The translations under genes and the position numbers were made by a program. From Pseudomonadota bacterium (GTDB taxonomy: Bacteria > Pseudomonadota > Alphaproteobacteria > Acetobacterales > Acetobacteraceae): DNA of 42,003 nt. The notes beneath the pieces are model-generated. The model had not been told where the DNA came from and made no database searches. It worked only from the letters and a program-made list of their open reading frames with translations. This document shows positions 1 to 10,300 of this stretch, piece by piece (within the stretch, counting starts at the first letter, position 1; each line of letters starts with the position of its first letter). The DNA lies in contig JAJXXT010000017.1 of assembly GCA_021780935.1 (NCBI GenBank), positions 1 through 42,003 on the forward strand, written 5' to 3'.

Positions 1-236
1 GCGGAACGGACGCGCGCGCGTGGCGAGCGGCGGGGGGCCGGACGGCGGGACGAGACCCGGACGGATGGCGCGCGGCATGAGGCCGAACGGGGTGCCGGGG
101 AGCGCCGCGATGCTGAGCGTGGCGCCGGCGAGCGGGGCACAGTGGTGGGGTTTGGCGAGGAGATGCCGGCCTTCATGCGGCTTGCCAGGCGGGCGGCGGT
201 TGCTCCCTCGCGGCAGACGGAGACGGAGGAAGCAGC
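1..236. other. Unresolved edge sequence upstream of the acyl-CoA dehydrogenase gene
   Basis: No gene can be called firmly here. One plus-strand frame is open from base 1 to the TGA at 238-240, overlapping the GTG of the next gene. Its product would be Arg/Glu/Ala-rich, and its third codon positions lack the strong G/C preference of real genes in this window. One minus-strand frame is also open and has a much better G/C third-position pattern (it includes the residues [19 protein letters not shown]), but I see no convincing start codon. It could be the 5' part of a divergent gene. Bases 227-231 (GGAGG) are the ribosome binding site of the next gene. Confidence 0.25.
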
Positions 237-1466
237 GTGAACATCGCAACCAACGTCGAGACGCCGGCCGCCGAGGGCTCGCGCAAAGGGAAGTTCCAGC
301 CGTTCCAGTGGGACGACGCGCTGCGGCTCGACGAGCAGCTCGACGAGGAGGAGCGGGCGATCCGCGATGCGGCGCACGACTACTGCCAGGAGAAGCTGTT
401 TCCCCGCGTGCTGGAGGCCAACCGGCACGAGCGTTTCGATCGAGAGATCATGTCGGAAATGGGAGCGATGGGGTTTCTCGGCGCGACGCTCGAAGGCTAT
501 GGCTGCGCGGGCGTTGGCTATGTTTCCTATGGGCTGATCGCGCGCGAGGTGGAGCGGGTCGATTCCGGCTATCGCAGCGCGTTTTCAGTGCAGTCCTCGC
601 TGGTGATGTATCCGATTTATGCGTTCGGGTCCGCCGAGCAGAAGGAGACGTTTCTGCCGAAGCTCGCGACCGGGGAGTGGGTGGGCTGCTTCGGCCTCAC
701 CGAGCCGGATGCGGGCTCCGACCCCGGGTCGATGCGCACGCGGGCGCGCAAGGTGGACGGCGGCTATGTGCTGAACGGCTCGAAGACATGGATCAGCAAC
801 TCGCCGATCGCCGATGTGTTTCTGGTCTGGGCGAAGGACGATGCGGGGGTGATCCGCGGCTTCATCCTGGAGAAGGGGATGAAGGGGCTTTCGGCGCCGA
901 AGATCGAGGGCAAGTTCAGCCTGCGCGCCTCCGTCACCGGCATGATCATGATGCAGGACGTGGAGGTGGCGGAGAGTGCCATGCTGCCCGGCGTGAGCGG
1001 GCTGCGCGGACCGTTTTCGTGTCTCAACAACGCACGCTATGGCATTGCCTGGGGCGCGTTGGGGGCGGCGGAGTTCTGCTGGCACGCGGCGCGGGATTAT
1101 ACGCTGCAGCGGCAGATGTTCGGCCGGCCGCTGGCGGCGACGCAGCTGATCCAGAAGAAGCTGGCGGACATGCAGACCGAGATCACGCTCGGGTTGCAGG
1201 CAATTCTGCGGGTGGGGCGGCTGCTCGACGAGGGCCGCGCGGCGCCCGAGATGATCAGCCTGTGCAAGCGCAATTCCTGCGGCAAGGCGTTGGCGATCGC
1301 GCGCGAGGCGCGCGACATGCACGGCGGCAACGGCATCGCCGACGAGTATCACGTGATCCGCCACGTGATGAATCTCGAGGCGGTGAACACCTATGAGGGC
1401 ACGCATGACGTGCATGCGTTGATCCTTGGCCGCGCGCAGACCGGACTCTCCGCCTTCGGAGGCTGA
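237..1466 (+). CDS. gcdH: Acyl-CoA dehydrogenase, glutaryl-CoA dehydrogenase type
   Basis: This 409-aa flavoenzyme probably oxidises and decarboxylates glutaryl-CoA to crotonyl-CoA in lysine, tryptophan or aromatic breakdown. The three acyl-CoA dehydrogenase domains are present: an N-terminal helical domain, a middle beta domain with [14 protein letters not shown] near residue 160, and a C-terminal helical domain. The general base is Glu387 in [19 protein letters not shown] near residue 118 is typical of glutaryl-CoA dehydrogenases rather than straight-chain acyl-CoA dehydrogenases and includes the substrate-binding arginine of that subfamily. The GTG start is supported by GGAGG about 6 bases upstream. 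The usual partners (CoA transferase, LysR regulator) are not visible, so the subfamily call rests on sequence alone. Confidence 0.88.
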   Translation: MNIATNVETPAAEGSRKGKFQPFQWDDALRLDEQLDEEERAIRDAAHDYCQEKLFPRVLEANRHERFDREIMSEMGAMGFLGATLEGYGCAGVGYVSYGLIAREVERVDSGYRSAFSVQSSLVMYPIYAFGSAEQKETFLPKLATGEWVGCFGLTEPDAGSDPGSMRTRARKVDGGYVLNGSKTWISNSPIADVFLVWAKDDAGVIRGFILEKGMKGLSAPKIEGKFSLRASVTGMIMMQDVEVAESAMLPGVSGLRGPFSCLNNARYGIAWGALGAAEFCWHAARDYTLQRQMFGRPLAATQLIQKKLADMQTEITLGLQAILRVGRLLDEGRAAPEMISLCKRNSCGKALAIAREARDMHGGNGIADEYHVIRHVMNLEAVNTYEGTHDVHALILGRAQTGLSAFGG

Positions 1467-2727
1467 GCGGCCGACGCGCGCCGTCGATCACATCGCCTCC
1501 GGCGGCGATGGGGTGGTGCGGCTGGAGGAGGGCGCGGTGTTCGTGCCCTTCGTGCTGCCGGGGGAGATGGTGCGGCTCGGGCCGTTGCTGCGGCGGGGCA
1601 AGGCGCTGACCGCGGCGGGCGAGGTGGTGGCGGCATCCGCCGAGCGGGTGGCCGCGCCCTGCGTCCATTTCACCGATTGCGGTGGCTGCCGGTTGCAGCA
1701 CTGGGCCGATGCGCCCTATCGGGCGTGGAAACGCGCGCGGGTGGTGGCGGCGCTGGCGCGGGCGGGGTTCGACGCGGTGGAGGTGGCGCCGCTGGTGGCG
1801 GGTGCGGCGGGGACGCGCCGGCGGCTCGACCTGGCGGCGCGGCGGGGCGATGGGCGACGCGTGACGCTGGGGCTGCATGCGGCGCGGGAGAGCCGGGTGG
1901 TCGATCTTGGCGAGTGCGTCATCGCCCTGCCGGCGCTGGTGGCGTTGCTGGGGCCGCTGCGCGAGGTGCTCGCGGGGCTCCCCGGGTTTCGGCTTGCGGC
2001 CGATATCCAGGTCAACCTGCTGGATACGGGGCCGGATGTGCTGATCCGGGCGGATGGCCCGTTGGGGACGGTGGAGCGGACGCGGCTGGCGGCGTTTGCC
2101 GAGGCGCATCTTGTGCCGCGGATCGCCTGGGCGGTGGGGCGCGAGGCGCCGGAGATTGCGGTGCAGCTCTCGCGGCCGGTGGTGGCGTTCGGTGGTGTGG
2201 CGGTGACGCCGCCGCCGGGGGCGTTTCTGCAGGCGAGCCGGGAGGCGGAAGCGGCGATCGTCGGCGCGGTGCTGGCGGCGCTGGCCCCGAAGGGCGCGGT
2301 GCTGGACCTCTATGCCGGGGTGGGGACGATTTCGTTGCCGATGGCAAACGGGCGGGTGGTCACGGCGGTCGAGGGGGATGCCGCGGCGTGCGCGGCACTC
2401 GATGCGGCATCACGCCTGGCGGGCGGGCGGGTACGGGTGGTGCGGCGCGACCTTACGCGCCAGCCGATGATGGAAGGTGAGTTGCGAGGGTTTGGCACCG
2501 TGGTGCTGGACCCGCCCTATGGCGGCGCGCGCGAGCAGGTGGCGGCGCTGGCGGCGGCGGGGGTGCGCCGGGTGGTGATGGTGAGTTGCAACCCGGATGC
2601 GCTGGCGCGGGATGCGGCGGTGCTGCGGGGGGCCGGGTATGGATGCGACAGTGCGGTTGCGATCGACGCGTTTCTCTGGGGTGGCGATGTGGAAACCGTT
2701 GCGGTGTTTACACGAAAATCGCGGTGA
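1426..2727 (+). CDS. rlmD: Fe-S RNA m5U methyltransferase (RlmD/RumA/TrmA family)
   Basis: The 433-aa protein is a SAM-dependent 5-methyluridine RNA methyltransferase, the same length as E. coli RlmD, which modifies 23S rRNA. An N-terminal TRAM-like segment contains [10 protein letters not shown]. Four cysteines at about 79, 85, 88 ([10 protein letters not shown]) and 164 (GECVIA) match the 4Fe-4S ligands of RumA. The SAM-binding motif is [14 protein letters not shown]. Catalysis is marked by DPPYGG and by the nucleophilic Cys in [11 protein letters not shown]. The start is a TTG inside the end of the preceding gene (41-base overlap). No later in-frame start would keep the TRAM segment, so TTG is preferred. 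Whether the target is 23S rRNA or tRNA cannot be decided from sequence. Confidence 0.85.
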   Translation: MAARRPDSPPSEAERPTRAVDHIASGGDGVVRLEEGAVFVPFVLPGEMVRLGPLLRRGKALTAAGEVVAASAERVAAPCVHFTDCGGCRLQHWADAPYRAWKRARVVAALARAGFDAVEVAPLVAGAAGTRRRLDLAARRGDGRRVTLGLHAARESRVVDLGECVIALPALVALLGPLREVLAGLPGFRLAADIQVNLLDTGPDVLIRADGPLGTVERTRLAAFAEAHLVPRIAWAVGREAPEIAVQLSRPVVAFGGVAVTPPPGAFLQASREAEAAIVGAVLAALAPKGAVLDLYAGVGTISLPMANGRVVTAVEGDAAACAALDAASRLAGGRVRVVRRDLTRQPMMEGELRGFGTVVLDPPYGGAREQVAALAAAGVRRVVMVSCNPDALARDAAVLRGAGYGCDSAVAIDAFLWGGDVETVAVFTRKSR

Positions 2728-2759
2728 TGACGCCCGTGGCGCCGGCCGACGCGGCGGCC

Positions 2760-3161
2760 TCAGACATGAAAGCTCTCGCCGCAGCCGCAGCGGCCTTTTT
2801 CGTTGGGATTGATGAAGGTGAAGCCCTGCGAGAGCGGCGTGTTCTCGTAGTCCATCGTGGTGCCGATGAGAAACAATGTTGCCTTGCGATCGACGAGGAT
2901 GGTGACGCCCTGCTCGGTGATGGTCTCGTCGCCGGGACCGGCAGCCTCGACCCAGGTGAGGTCGTAGGACATGCCCGAGCAGCCGCGGGCGCGCACGCCG
3001 ATGCGAAGTTTCCGGCCTGCCTCGCCCTTGGCGTAGAGGGCGCGCAGGCGTGCCACCGCGGCCTCCGACAGCGCCATCAGCGGTGGCAGCTTGCGGGGGA
3101 CGCGTGGCGCCGGCGGCGGCGCGGAAGGCGGGGTGGCGGCGTTGGCAGAGGGTTCGTTCAT
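2760..3161 (-). CDS. sufA: SufA/IscA-type Fe-S carrier protein
   Basis: Last gene of the suf operon. The 133-aa protein has the HesB/IscA fold with three conserved cysteines: one in ARGCSGMSY and two in the C-terminal GRCGCGESF. In this family they hold a transient Fe-S cluster or iron for transfer to apoproteins in the cytoplasm. The first 28 or so residues form a Pro/Ala-rich extension not usual in SufA. An internal ATG (MALSEAAVARL) could give a more typical length of about 105 aa, so the start is uncertain. It lies 19 bases downstream of sufT and converges on the rRNA methyltransferase gene with a short spacer. Confidence 0.9.
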   Translation of the reverse strand: MNEPSANAATPPSAPPPAPRVPRKLPPLMALSEAAVARLRALYAKGEAGRKLRIGVRARGCSGMSYDLTWVEAAGPGDETITEQGVTILVDRKATLFLIGTTMDYENTPLSQGFTFINPNEKGRCGCGESFHV

Positions 3162-3180
3162 CGTCTTGATCCCTACGATT

Positions 3181-3537
3181 TCAGAACATGTTCAGCGCGA
3201 GGCGGGCATCGTCGGTCATGCGGCTGGGCTCCCATGGCGGGTCCCAGACCACTTCCACGTCGCAGGCAGTCACCGCATCCACGGCGAGGATGGCGTCCTG
3301 AACCTGCTGGGGCAGTTCCTGGGCGCTGGGGCAGCCGGGGGCGGTGAGGGTCATTTCGACCTTCACGGCGCCGCCCTCGGCGATCTCGATCGCGTAGATG
3401 AGGCCAAGCTCGTAGATGTTGACCGGGATTTCCGGGTCGTAGACGGTGGCGATGGCGGCGATGATGGCGTCCTGGGTGATGGCGGGCGGGGTTTCGCCCT
3501 CCGGCGTCCAGGCACCGTGGGTGGCGGGTTCACTCAC
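3181..3537 (-). CDS. sufT: SUF-associated MIP18/DUF59 protein (SufT)
   Basis: The 118-aa protein is the DUF59/MIP18 accessory factor commonly found in suf operons, thought to help mature Fe-S proteins. The core is visible as VYDPEIPVNIYELGLIY, then LTAPGCPSAQ with the conserved cysteine, then a C-terminal VWDPPW. The GTG at 3537 is chosen because it overlaps the sufU stop by 8 bases and leaves a normal-length protein. The frame stays open further upstream, but that part is antisense-like Arg/Pro-rich sequence inside sufU. Biochemistry of the family is only partly known, and the role here is inferred from operon position. Confidence 0.87.
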   Translation of the reverse strand: MSEPATHGAWTPEGETPPAITQDAIIAAIATVYDPEIPVNIYELGLIYAIEIAEGGAVKVEMTLTAPGCPSAQELPQQVQDAILAVDAVTACDVEVVWDPPWEPSRMTDDARLALNMF

Positions 3538-3985
3538 TGCTGGCCTCCGGTACGCCGTCGAGGGCCGCGGCGAGCGCGTGCCAGGCCAGGGTGGCGCATT
3601 TGATGCGGGATGGGAACGAATGCACACCCGCGAGCGGCCGCAGGGGAGCGAGGTCCGCACCCTCTCCTGCCCCGGTTTTCGCCATCGCGGCGACGCGTGC
3701 GCCGAGCGATCTGGCGCCTTCGGCGTCGAGCCCGATGGCTGCCTCCGCCATCAGGTCCGCGGCGGCGATGGAGATGGCGCAGCCGCGTGCCTCGAAGCCA
3801 ATCTCCGCAATGCGGGTGCCGTCGCGACGGACCCAGACCTCGACACGATCGCCACACATCGGGTTGTCGCCCCTGGCATGCGCGTCGAAGCAGGCGAGGC
3901 GGGTGGCGTGGCGCGGCTTGCGGCTGCGATCGAGGATCGTGTGCTCGTAGAGCTCGGCGAGGTCGCTCGCGATCGTTTCGCTCAT
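3530..3985 (-). CDS. sufU: SufU-type sulfur-transfer protein
   Basis: The 151-aa protein belongs to the IscU-like fold, SufU branch. In that branch a zinc-bound cysteine accepts persulfide sulfur from SufS. Expected residues are present: Cys44 and Asp46 in NPMCGDRV, Cys69 in ARGCAIS, and Arg127/Cys130 in RIKCATLAW. The insertion between the second and third cysteines is the SufU hallmark. Its start overlaps the sufS stop by 4 bases (ATGA), which fits co-translation with its partner desulfurase. No SufE gene occurs in the operon, so SufU probably takes the SufE role. Confidence 0.88.
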   Translation of the reverse strand: MSETIASDLAELYEHTILDRSRKPRHATRLACFDAHARGDNPMCGDRVEVWVRRDGTRIAEIGFEARGCAISIAAADLMAEAAIGLDAEGARSLGARVAAMAKTGAGEGADLAPLRPLAGVHSFPSRIKCATLAWHALAAALDGVPEASSE

Positions 3986-5232
3986 GCGAAGAACTCCCGC
4001 ACGCGGCGCAGGCCGGCGGCGAGCGCGTCGATCTCCTCGCGCGTGGTGTAGAGGGCGAAGCTGGCGCGGGCGGTGCTTTCGACACCGAGACGATGCATCA
4101 GCGGCTCGGCGCAGTGGTGGCCGGCGCGCACAGCGATGCCCTGGCGGTCGAGCAGGGTGGCGATGTCGTGGGCGTGGGCGCCGTCCATGGTGAAGGAGAC
4201 GACGCCGCCGCGGTCCTGGGCGCGGCCGAGGACGCGCAGGCCCGGGATTTCGGCGAGGGTGGCGAGCGCGTGGTCGGTGAGGACGGCCTCGTGCGCGGCG
4301 ATGGCGGGGTAGCCGACGGCCTGGACGTAGGCGATGGCGGCCTTGAGGCCGATCGCCTCGACGATGGCGGGGGTGCCGGCCTCGAACTTGTGCGGGATCG
4401 GCGCCCAGGTGCTGCGTTCGTAGGAGACCGAGGCGATCATGTCGCCGCCGCCGAGGAAGGGCGGCATGGCCTCGAGGATGGCGCGCCGGGCCCAGAGCAC
4501 GCCGATGCCGGTGGGGCCGTAGAGCTTGTGGCCGGTGAAAGCGTAGAAATCGGCGTCGAGCGCCTGGACGTCCACTTGGCGGTGGACAATGGCCTGGGAG
4601 CCGTCGAACAGCACCAGGGCGCCGTGCGCGTGCGCCAGCGCCGCGACGCGGGCGGCCGGGACGTAGGTGCCGAGCACATTCGACATATGCGTGATCGAAA
4701 CGAGGCCGACGCGGCCATCGGACAGCAGGGATTCGAACGCCGCGAGGTCGAGCTCCCCGGCATCGGTGATGGGGGCGACGCGCAGCTCGATGCCGCTTGC
4801 GTCGCGCAGCATCTGCCAGGGAACGATGTTGGAGTGGTGTTCCATGGCCGAAATGATCACCGCCTGCCCGGGCTTGAGGACGGTGCGGCCGTAGGTCTGG
4901 GCGACGAGGTTGATCGCCTCGGTCGAGTTGCGGGTGAAAACGATCTCGTGCCGGTCGGGCGCGTTGATCAGGGCGGCGACGGCATCGCGTGTGGACTCAT
5001 AGGCCTCGGTGGCGCGCTCGCTCATCCAGTGCAGGCCGCGATGCACGTTGGCGTAGCTGTGTTCCATGGTGTTGACCATGGCCTCGATGACGGCGCGCGG
5101 CTTTTGCGCGGAGGCGGCGCTGTCGAGGAAGACCAGGGGCTTGCCGTGGACGGTCTCGGCGAGGATCGGGAAATCGGCGCGCAGGCGCGCGAGGTCCGGC
5201 AGGGTGGCGTCCGGGGACCGGATGAGGTTCAT
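3982..5232 (-). CDS. sufS: Cysteine desulfurase SufS
   Basis: This 416-aa, PLP-dependent, class V aminotransferase-fold enzyme removes sulfur from cysteine as persulfide for Fe-S cluster building. The PLP lysine is Lys236 in FTGHKLYGPTG. The persulfide cysteine is Cys374 in VRAGHHCAEPLM, within the short-loop group II (SufS) context. Other family blocks are HEIVFTRNSTEAINLVA, SAMEHHSNIVPWQ and HKFEAGTP. Length matches bacterial SufS (about 405-420 aa). It follows sufD after 19 bases and is coupled to sufU. Confidence 0.95.
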   Translation of the reverse strand: MNLIRSPDATLPDLARLRADFPILAETVHGKPLVFLDSAASAQKPRAVIEAMVNTMEHSYANVHRGLHWMSERATEAYESTRDAVAALINAPDRHEIVFTRNSTEAINLVAQTYGRTVLKPGQAVIISAMEHHSNIVPWQMLRDASGIELRVAPITDAGELDLAAFESLLSDGRVGLVSITHMSNVLGTYVPAARVAALAHAHGALVLFDGSQAIVHRQVDVQALDADFYAFTGHKLYGPTGIGVLWARRAILEAMPPFLGGGDMIASVSYERSTWAPIPHKFEAGTPAIVEAIGLKAAIAYVQAVGYPAIAAHEAVLTDHALATLAEIPGLRVLGRAQDRGGVVSFTMDGAHAHDIATLLDRQGIAVRAGHHCAEPLMHRLGVESTARASFALYTTREEIDALAAGLRRVREFFA

Positions 5233-5251
5233 TTCGGCGACCGAATGAGTT

Positions 5252-6456
5252 TCATGGTGAGGTTTCCCATGCCAGGGCGAGTTGGGGCTCGATCAACTGC
5301 TCCATCCAGGCGCGGGCGGCCTCGTGGGTGATCGGGTCGAGCGCCTCGGCGAGGAAGGCGCGGACCAGGATCGCGCGGGCCGCGGCGAGCGGGATGCCGC
5401 GGCTGCGCAAGTAGAACAATTGTTCCGTGTCCAGCGCGCCGACGGTGGCGCCGTGGCTGCACTTCACGTCGTCGGCGTAAATCTCGAGCTGCGGCCTGGC
5501 GCTGATGGCGGCGTGCGGTGAGAGGAGCAACGTCTGGTTCATCTGGTAGCCGTCGGTTTTCTGGCCTGCGGGCGTCACCTCGATCTTGCCCTGGAAGACG
5601 CCGCGGGCGCGCCCGGCGAGCACGGTCTTGACGGTCTGGCGGGAGATGGTGGCGGGTGCTGCGTGGCGGACGATGGTGGTGAAGTCGCCGTGCTGGCTGC
5701 CGGCGAGAAGCTGGGCGGCGTTGAGATGGGCGGTGGCGCCGCGGCCGGCGAGGGTCGCGTGAATTTCGGTGCGCGCGATGGCACCGCCACGGGCGAGGAG
5801 GAAGCCGTCATAGGTCGCGGCCTCGGCGACCTCGGCGTAGATCGTCGCGAGATGGTAGGATGTTTCGGATTCGTTCTGGACCCGCAGATGGGTGAGGGTG
5901 GCGCCGGCGGCCAGGGCCACTTCCAGCACCGGGTTGTGGAAATAGCTCCCCTGCCCTTCGGCGGCCTCGATCAGGGTGAGACGCGCGCCGGCACCGAGGC
6001 GGATGGCGTGGCGCGGGTGGGAGGTCGCGCCGGTGGCGAGATGGGCGAGGACGAGGGTGCCGGCATCGGTGCCGGGTGCCACCTCGATCGCGGCACCGTC
6101 GCGGGCGAAGGCGGAGTTCAGGGCGACGAGTTTTTCGCGGCCGGGGTTGGCGAGGCCGAGCATGGCGGGGCGGCCGGTGGTGGCGGCGAGGCGGTCCGTG
6201 GCAGCGGAGAGTGCCGGGGCGAAATGCCCGTCGGCGAAGACCAGGCGCGGCGCCTGCAGCTCCGCGATGGTGGCGGGCAGGGTTACGGCGGAGGGCGCGC
6301 CGAACGTTGCCTCGTAGAGCGGGCGCAGCGGGGTGGCGCGCCAGTCCTCCTCGCGCATGCCCGGCAGGCCGTGGGCGCGCAGCAGGGCGGCGGCCTCACG
6401 CGCGGCGGGCGGGGCGCTTGTCTCGGCGTCGAAACGGGCGAGGAAATCGGCGATGT

Positions 6457-6460
<4 letters not shown>
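5252..6460 (-). CDS. sufD: Fe-S assembly scaffold subunit SufD
   Basis: This 402-aa protein is a right-handed beta-helix component that pairs with SufB on the SufBC2D scaffold. The N-terminal helical part carries REEDWRATPLRPLYEA, typical of SufD. The C-terminal core has VKTVLAGRARGVFQGKIEV, DGYQMNQTLLLS and DDVKCSHGATVG, diagnostic of the SufBD family, with a conserved Cys and His there. The GTG start overlaps the sufC stop (GTGA), so the two are likely translated together. Confidence 0.94.
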
Positions 6461-7211
<751 letters not shown>

Positions 7212-7215
<4 letters not shown>

Positions 7216-8699
7216 CCGACCGAACCTTCGAGGCTGATGGCAAGGAGTTTCTGGGCCTCGACGGCGAATTCCATGGGCAGTTCCTTGAGCACGTCGCGGC
7301 AGAAGCCGTTGACGATGAGGCCGACCGCGTCCTCCTGCGACAGGCCGCGCTGGCGGCAGTAGAAGAGCTGGTCCTCGGCGATGCGCGAGGTGGTGGCCTC
7401 GTGCTCGACCTTGGCGGTGGGGTTGCGGCAGTCGATATAGGGCACGGTGTGGGCGCCGCATTCCTGGCCGATGAGCAGGGAGTCGCACTGGGTGTGGTTG
7501 CGTGCCCCCGCCGCGCGCGGCAGCACGCGCACCAGGCCGCGATAGGTGTTTTCCGAGCGGCCGGCGGAGATGCCCTTCGAGACGATGGTGCTGGTGGTGT
7601 TGCGGCCGATATGCACCATCTTGGTGCCGGTATCGGCCTGCTGGCGGTTGTTGGTGAGGGCGACGGAGTAGAACTCGCCGACGCTCTCATCGCCCTCCAG
7701 CACGCAGGACGGGTATTTCCAGGTGATGGCGGAGCCGGTCTCCACCTGGGTCCAGGAGATGCGGCTGCGCGCGCCGCGGCAGAGGCCGCGTTTGGTGACG
7801 AAATTGTAGATGCCGCCGCGGCCCTCGGCGTCGCCGGGGTACCAGTTCTGCACCGTGGAGTATTTGATGCGGGCGTCGGCCTGGGCCACCAGTTCCACGA
7901 CGGCTGCGTGAAGCTGGTTTTCGTCGCGCATCGGCGCGGTACAGCCCTCGAGATAGGAGACCGACGCGCCTTCCTCGGCGATGATCAGCGTGCGCTCGAA
8001 CTGGCCGGTGTTGCGGGCGTTGATGCGGAAATAGGTGGACAGCTCCATCGGGCAGGCCACCCCTTTCGGGATGTAGACGAAGCTGCCATCGGTGAAGACG
8101 GCGGAGTTCAGCGCGGCGAAGTAATTGTCGGTGACCGGAACGACCTTGCCGAGATGCGCGCGCACGAGCTCGGGGTGGGCGTGCACCGCCTCCGAGATCG
8201 GGCAGAAGATGACGCCGGCGCGGGAGAGGGTTTCGCGGAAGGTGGTGGCGACGGAAACGCTGTCGAACACGGCGTCCACCGCGATGGGGGTGCGGTCGCC
8301 CTCCGCCTGCGCGCCTTCGACGCCGGCGAGAATGGCGCGCTCGCGCAGCGGGATGCCGAGTTTCTCGTAGGTTTCGAGGAGCTTGGGATCGACCTCGTCG
8401 AGGCTTTTCGGGCCGGGCTTTTTGGCGGGTGCCGCGTAGTAGTGCAGCGCCTGGTAGTCGATCGGCGGGTGGTGGATGCGCGCCCAGTCCGGCTCCTGCA
8501 TCTGCGACCAGGCGGCGAAGGCGGCGAGGCGCCATTCCAGCAGCCATGCCGGCTCGTTCTTGCGGGCGGAGATCAGGCGGATGATCGCCTCGTTGAGGCC
8601 GGCGGGGGCGAGGTCGGTCTCGATGTCGGTCGAGAAGCCCCATTTGTAGCCGCCCTCCGCGAGGGTCTCGACGGTTTGCAGCGTGTCGGCGTCAGGCAT
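7212..8699 (-). CDS. sufB: Fe-S assembly scaffold subunit SufB
   Basis: This 495-aa protein is the main scaffold on which the Fe-S cluster is built. Family blocks include [18 protein letters not shown] near the N terminus, [62 protein letters not shown] and the C-terminal [20 protein letters not shown]. The Cys in YIDCRNP corresponds to the proposed cluster ligand region. Length is normal for SufB. The start overlaps the end of the regulator gene by 8 bases, so regulator and scaffold share one transcript. Confidence 0.96.
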
Positions 8700-9162
8700 G
8701 GTGGGCCTCCTGGTCGGCCGTGGAGACCAGCGGCAGGCGCAGCGCGCCCGGCAGCGAGGCGGCGCGCATGTCGGCGAGCGAGATGGCGGAGAGGGCGTCG
8801 CGGATGGCGTCGTTGACCAGGTTCCAGCGACCGCGGACGGCGCACTGGCAGGCGACCTCGCAATTCATCGCGGCGCCGTCGACGCAGGCGGTGAGCGCGA
8901 TCGGCCCGTCGATGGCGGCGATGATGTCGGCGACGGTGATGTCGGAGAGGCGTCCGGTGAGGCGGTAGCCGCCGCGCGCGCCACGGGTGGCGGCGACCAG
9001 GCCGGACTGGGCCAGCGCCTTGAGCACCTTGGCGACCGTGGGCTCCGGCACGCCGGTGCAGCGGGCGATGCCGGGGGCGGTCTCGATGGAATCCGGCGCC
9101 GCCTCGCCGAGGCGGGTGAGGACCACGACGGCGTAGTCCGTGAGTTTGGAGAGGCGCAGCAT
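8692..9162 (-). CDS. sufR: Rrf2-family SUF regulator (IscR-like)
   Basis: This 156-aa protein is the first gene of the suf operon. It is an Rrf2/IscR-type winged-helix regulator: [19 protein letters not shown] is the N-terminal signature and [20 protein letters not shown] the recognition region. Cysteines at 93, 101, 105 and 107 ([15 protein letters not shown]) are placed like the cluster ligands of IscR, with one extra Cys. It probably senses Fe-S status and controls its own operon. This resembles the SUF-regulator subfamily of Rrf2 proteins rather than the unrelated cyanobacterial SufR, so the symbol is positional. A TTG-independent ATG start at 9162 is used, with CAAAGGAG just upstream. 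Confidence 0.88.
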   Translation of the reverse strand: MLRLSKLTDYAVVVLTRLGEAAPDSIETAPGIARCTGVPEPTVAKVLKALAQSGLVAATRGARGGYRLTGRLSDITVADIIAAIDGPIALTACVDGAAMNCEVACQCAVRGRWNLVNDAIRDALSAISLADMRAASLPGALRLPLVSTADQEAHHA

Positions 9163-9184
9163 GATACTCCTTTGCCGGGCCGGC

Positions 9185-9230
9185 CCCGGGTCATGGTCGA
9201 TCGGGCGCTTTGACCGATAACGGACCCGGG
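9185..9230. promoter_or_regulatory. Nested inverted repeat in the suf leader
   Basis: An 8-base perfect inverted repeat (CCCGGGTC at 9185-9192 and GACCCGGG at 9223-9230) encloses a second one (GGTC 9195-9198, GACC 9212-9215). It lies about 25-70 bases upstream of the regulator ATG. It could be an operator for the Rrf2 regulator or a hairpin in the mRNA leader. Position suggests regulation, but nothing in the sequence proves it. Confidence 0.4.
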
Positions 9231-9244
9231 TGGTCCTGTTTGGG

Positions 9245-9273
9245 GATTTGGCGTAGGGGCTGCGTAACGTCAA
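9245..9273 (-). promoter_or_regulatory. Candidate suf operon promoter
   Basis: On the minus strand TTGACG (9273-9268) is followed after 17 bases by CAAATC (9250-9245), a good -35 with a weak -10. It sits just upstream of the nested inverted repeat, where the operon promoter is expected. A weak -10 is common at activator- or repressor-controlled promoters. Confidence 0.35.
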
Positions 9274-9359
9274 GGGCGAGCTTGAGTTTGGCGTGGTTTG
9301 CCGGGCGAATTTCGGCCCCATGGCGATGGCGATGACGCAGGCAGCAAGGAGGAGCGGGC

Positions 9360-10241
9360 ATGGGCAATATCGTGACCAGGGATGGGGTGCGGCTCGCCTA
9401 TGAGGAGGCGGGCAGCGGGTTTCCGATGATTTTTGTGCATGAGTTCGCGGGGGACATGCGGTCCTGGGAGCCGCAGATGCGGTTTTTTTCGCGGCGCTAC
9501 CGGTGCATCGCCTATGCGGCGCGGGGATATCTGCCCTCCGACGTGCCGGCGGATGCCGCGCGCTACAGCCAGGACCACGCGACGGACGATATCGCCGATG
9601 TGCTGGGCGGGCTTGGCGTCGCGTGCGCGCACGTGGTGGGGCTTTCGATGGGCGCGTTCGCGACGCTGCATTTCGGGATGCGGTATGGGGCGATGGCGCG
9701 CTCGCTGGTGGCCGCCGGCGTCGGGTATGGCGCGGCGCCGGACCAGCGCGAGCGATTTCAGGCCGAGAGCGAGGCGACCGCGGCGCGCATCCAGGCCGAG
9801 GGGATGGCAAAGGTGGCCGAGACCTATGCGCTGGGGCCGACGCGGCTGGCGTTTCTCGCCAAGGACCCGCGCGGGCATGCGGCGTTCACGCGACAGCTCG
9901 CGGAGCACTCGACGCTGGGCTCGGCGCTGACGATGCTGGGGGTGCAGCGGCGGCGGCCGGGACTGTGGGATCTGCGTGAGAAGCTGGCGGCGATCCCGGT
10001 ACCGCTGCTGGTGCTGGCGGGCGACGAGGACGAGCCGACGCTGGAGCCGGCATTGTTTCTGAAACGGACCGTTCCGACCTCGGCCGTCGCGATGCTGCCG
10101 CGCACCGGGCACACGATGAACCTGGAGGAGCCGGATGCGTTCAATGACGCGGTGCTGCGGTTTGTGAGCGCCGTCGAGGCGGGGGCGTGGAAGCCGCGGG
10201 ACCCCAGGATTTTTGGCGGGTCGGCGCTGGGCATGCGGTAG
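9360..10241 (+). CDS. Alpha/beta-fold hydrolase
   Basis: This 293-aa single-domain alpha/beta hydrolase has its nucleophile Ser96 in GLSMGA, an acid in AGDEDEP (Asp222 or Asp224) and the catalytic histidine His251 in TGHTMNLEEP. Loop HEFAGDMRSWEPQM forms the oxyanion region. An excellent AAGGAGG sits 8 bases before the ATG. It is divergent from the suf operon and followed by an SDR gene 59 bases downstream in the same direction. Such hydrolases act on esters, lactones or thioesters; the substrate cannot be inferred. Residues 186-266 match the usual cap-less C-terminal half. Confidence 0.85.
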   Translation: MGNIVTRDGVRLAYEEAGSGFPMIFVHEFAGDMRSWEPQMRFFSRRYRCIAYAARGYLPSDVPADAARYSQDHATDDIADVLGGLGVACAHVVGLSMGAFATLHFGMRYGAMARSLVAAGVGYGAAPDQRERFQAESEATAARIQAEGMAKVAETYALGPTRLAFLAKDPRGHAAFTRQLAEHSTLGSALTMLGVQRRRPGLWDLREKLAAIPVPLLVLAGDEDEPTLEPALFLKRTVPTSAVAMLPRTGHTMNLEEPDAFNDAVLRFVSAVEAGAWKPRDPRIFGGSALGMR

Positions 10242-10300
10242 GGCGGTTGCAATCGCCGGGACGTTCCGTAGGTTTCGGGCGCGAAACGCGGGAGGAAGCG

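Noticed and set aside
3610..5331. A 573-residue plus-strand frame across sufS and sufU
   Set aside because: Gly/Asp/Val-rich antisense shadow of two well-conserved genes.
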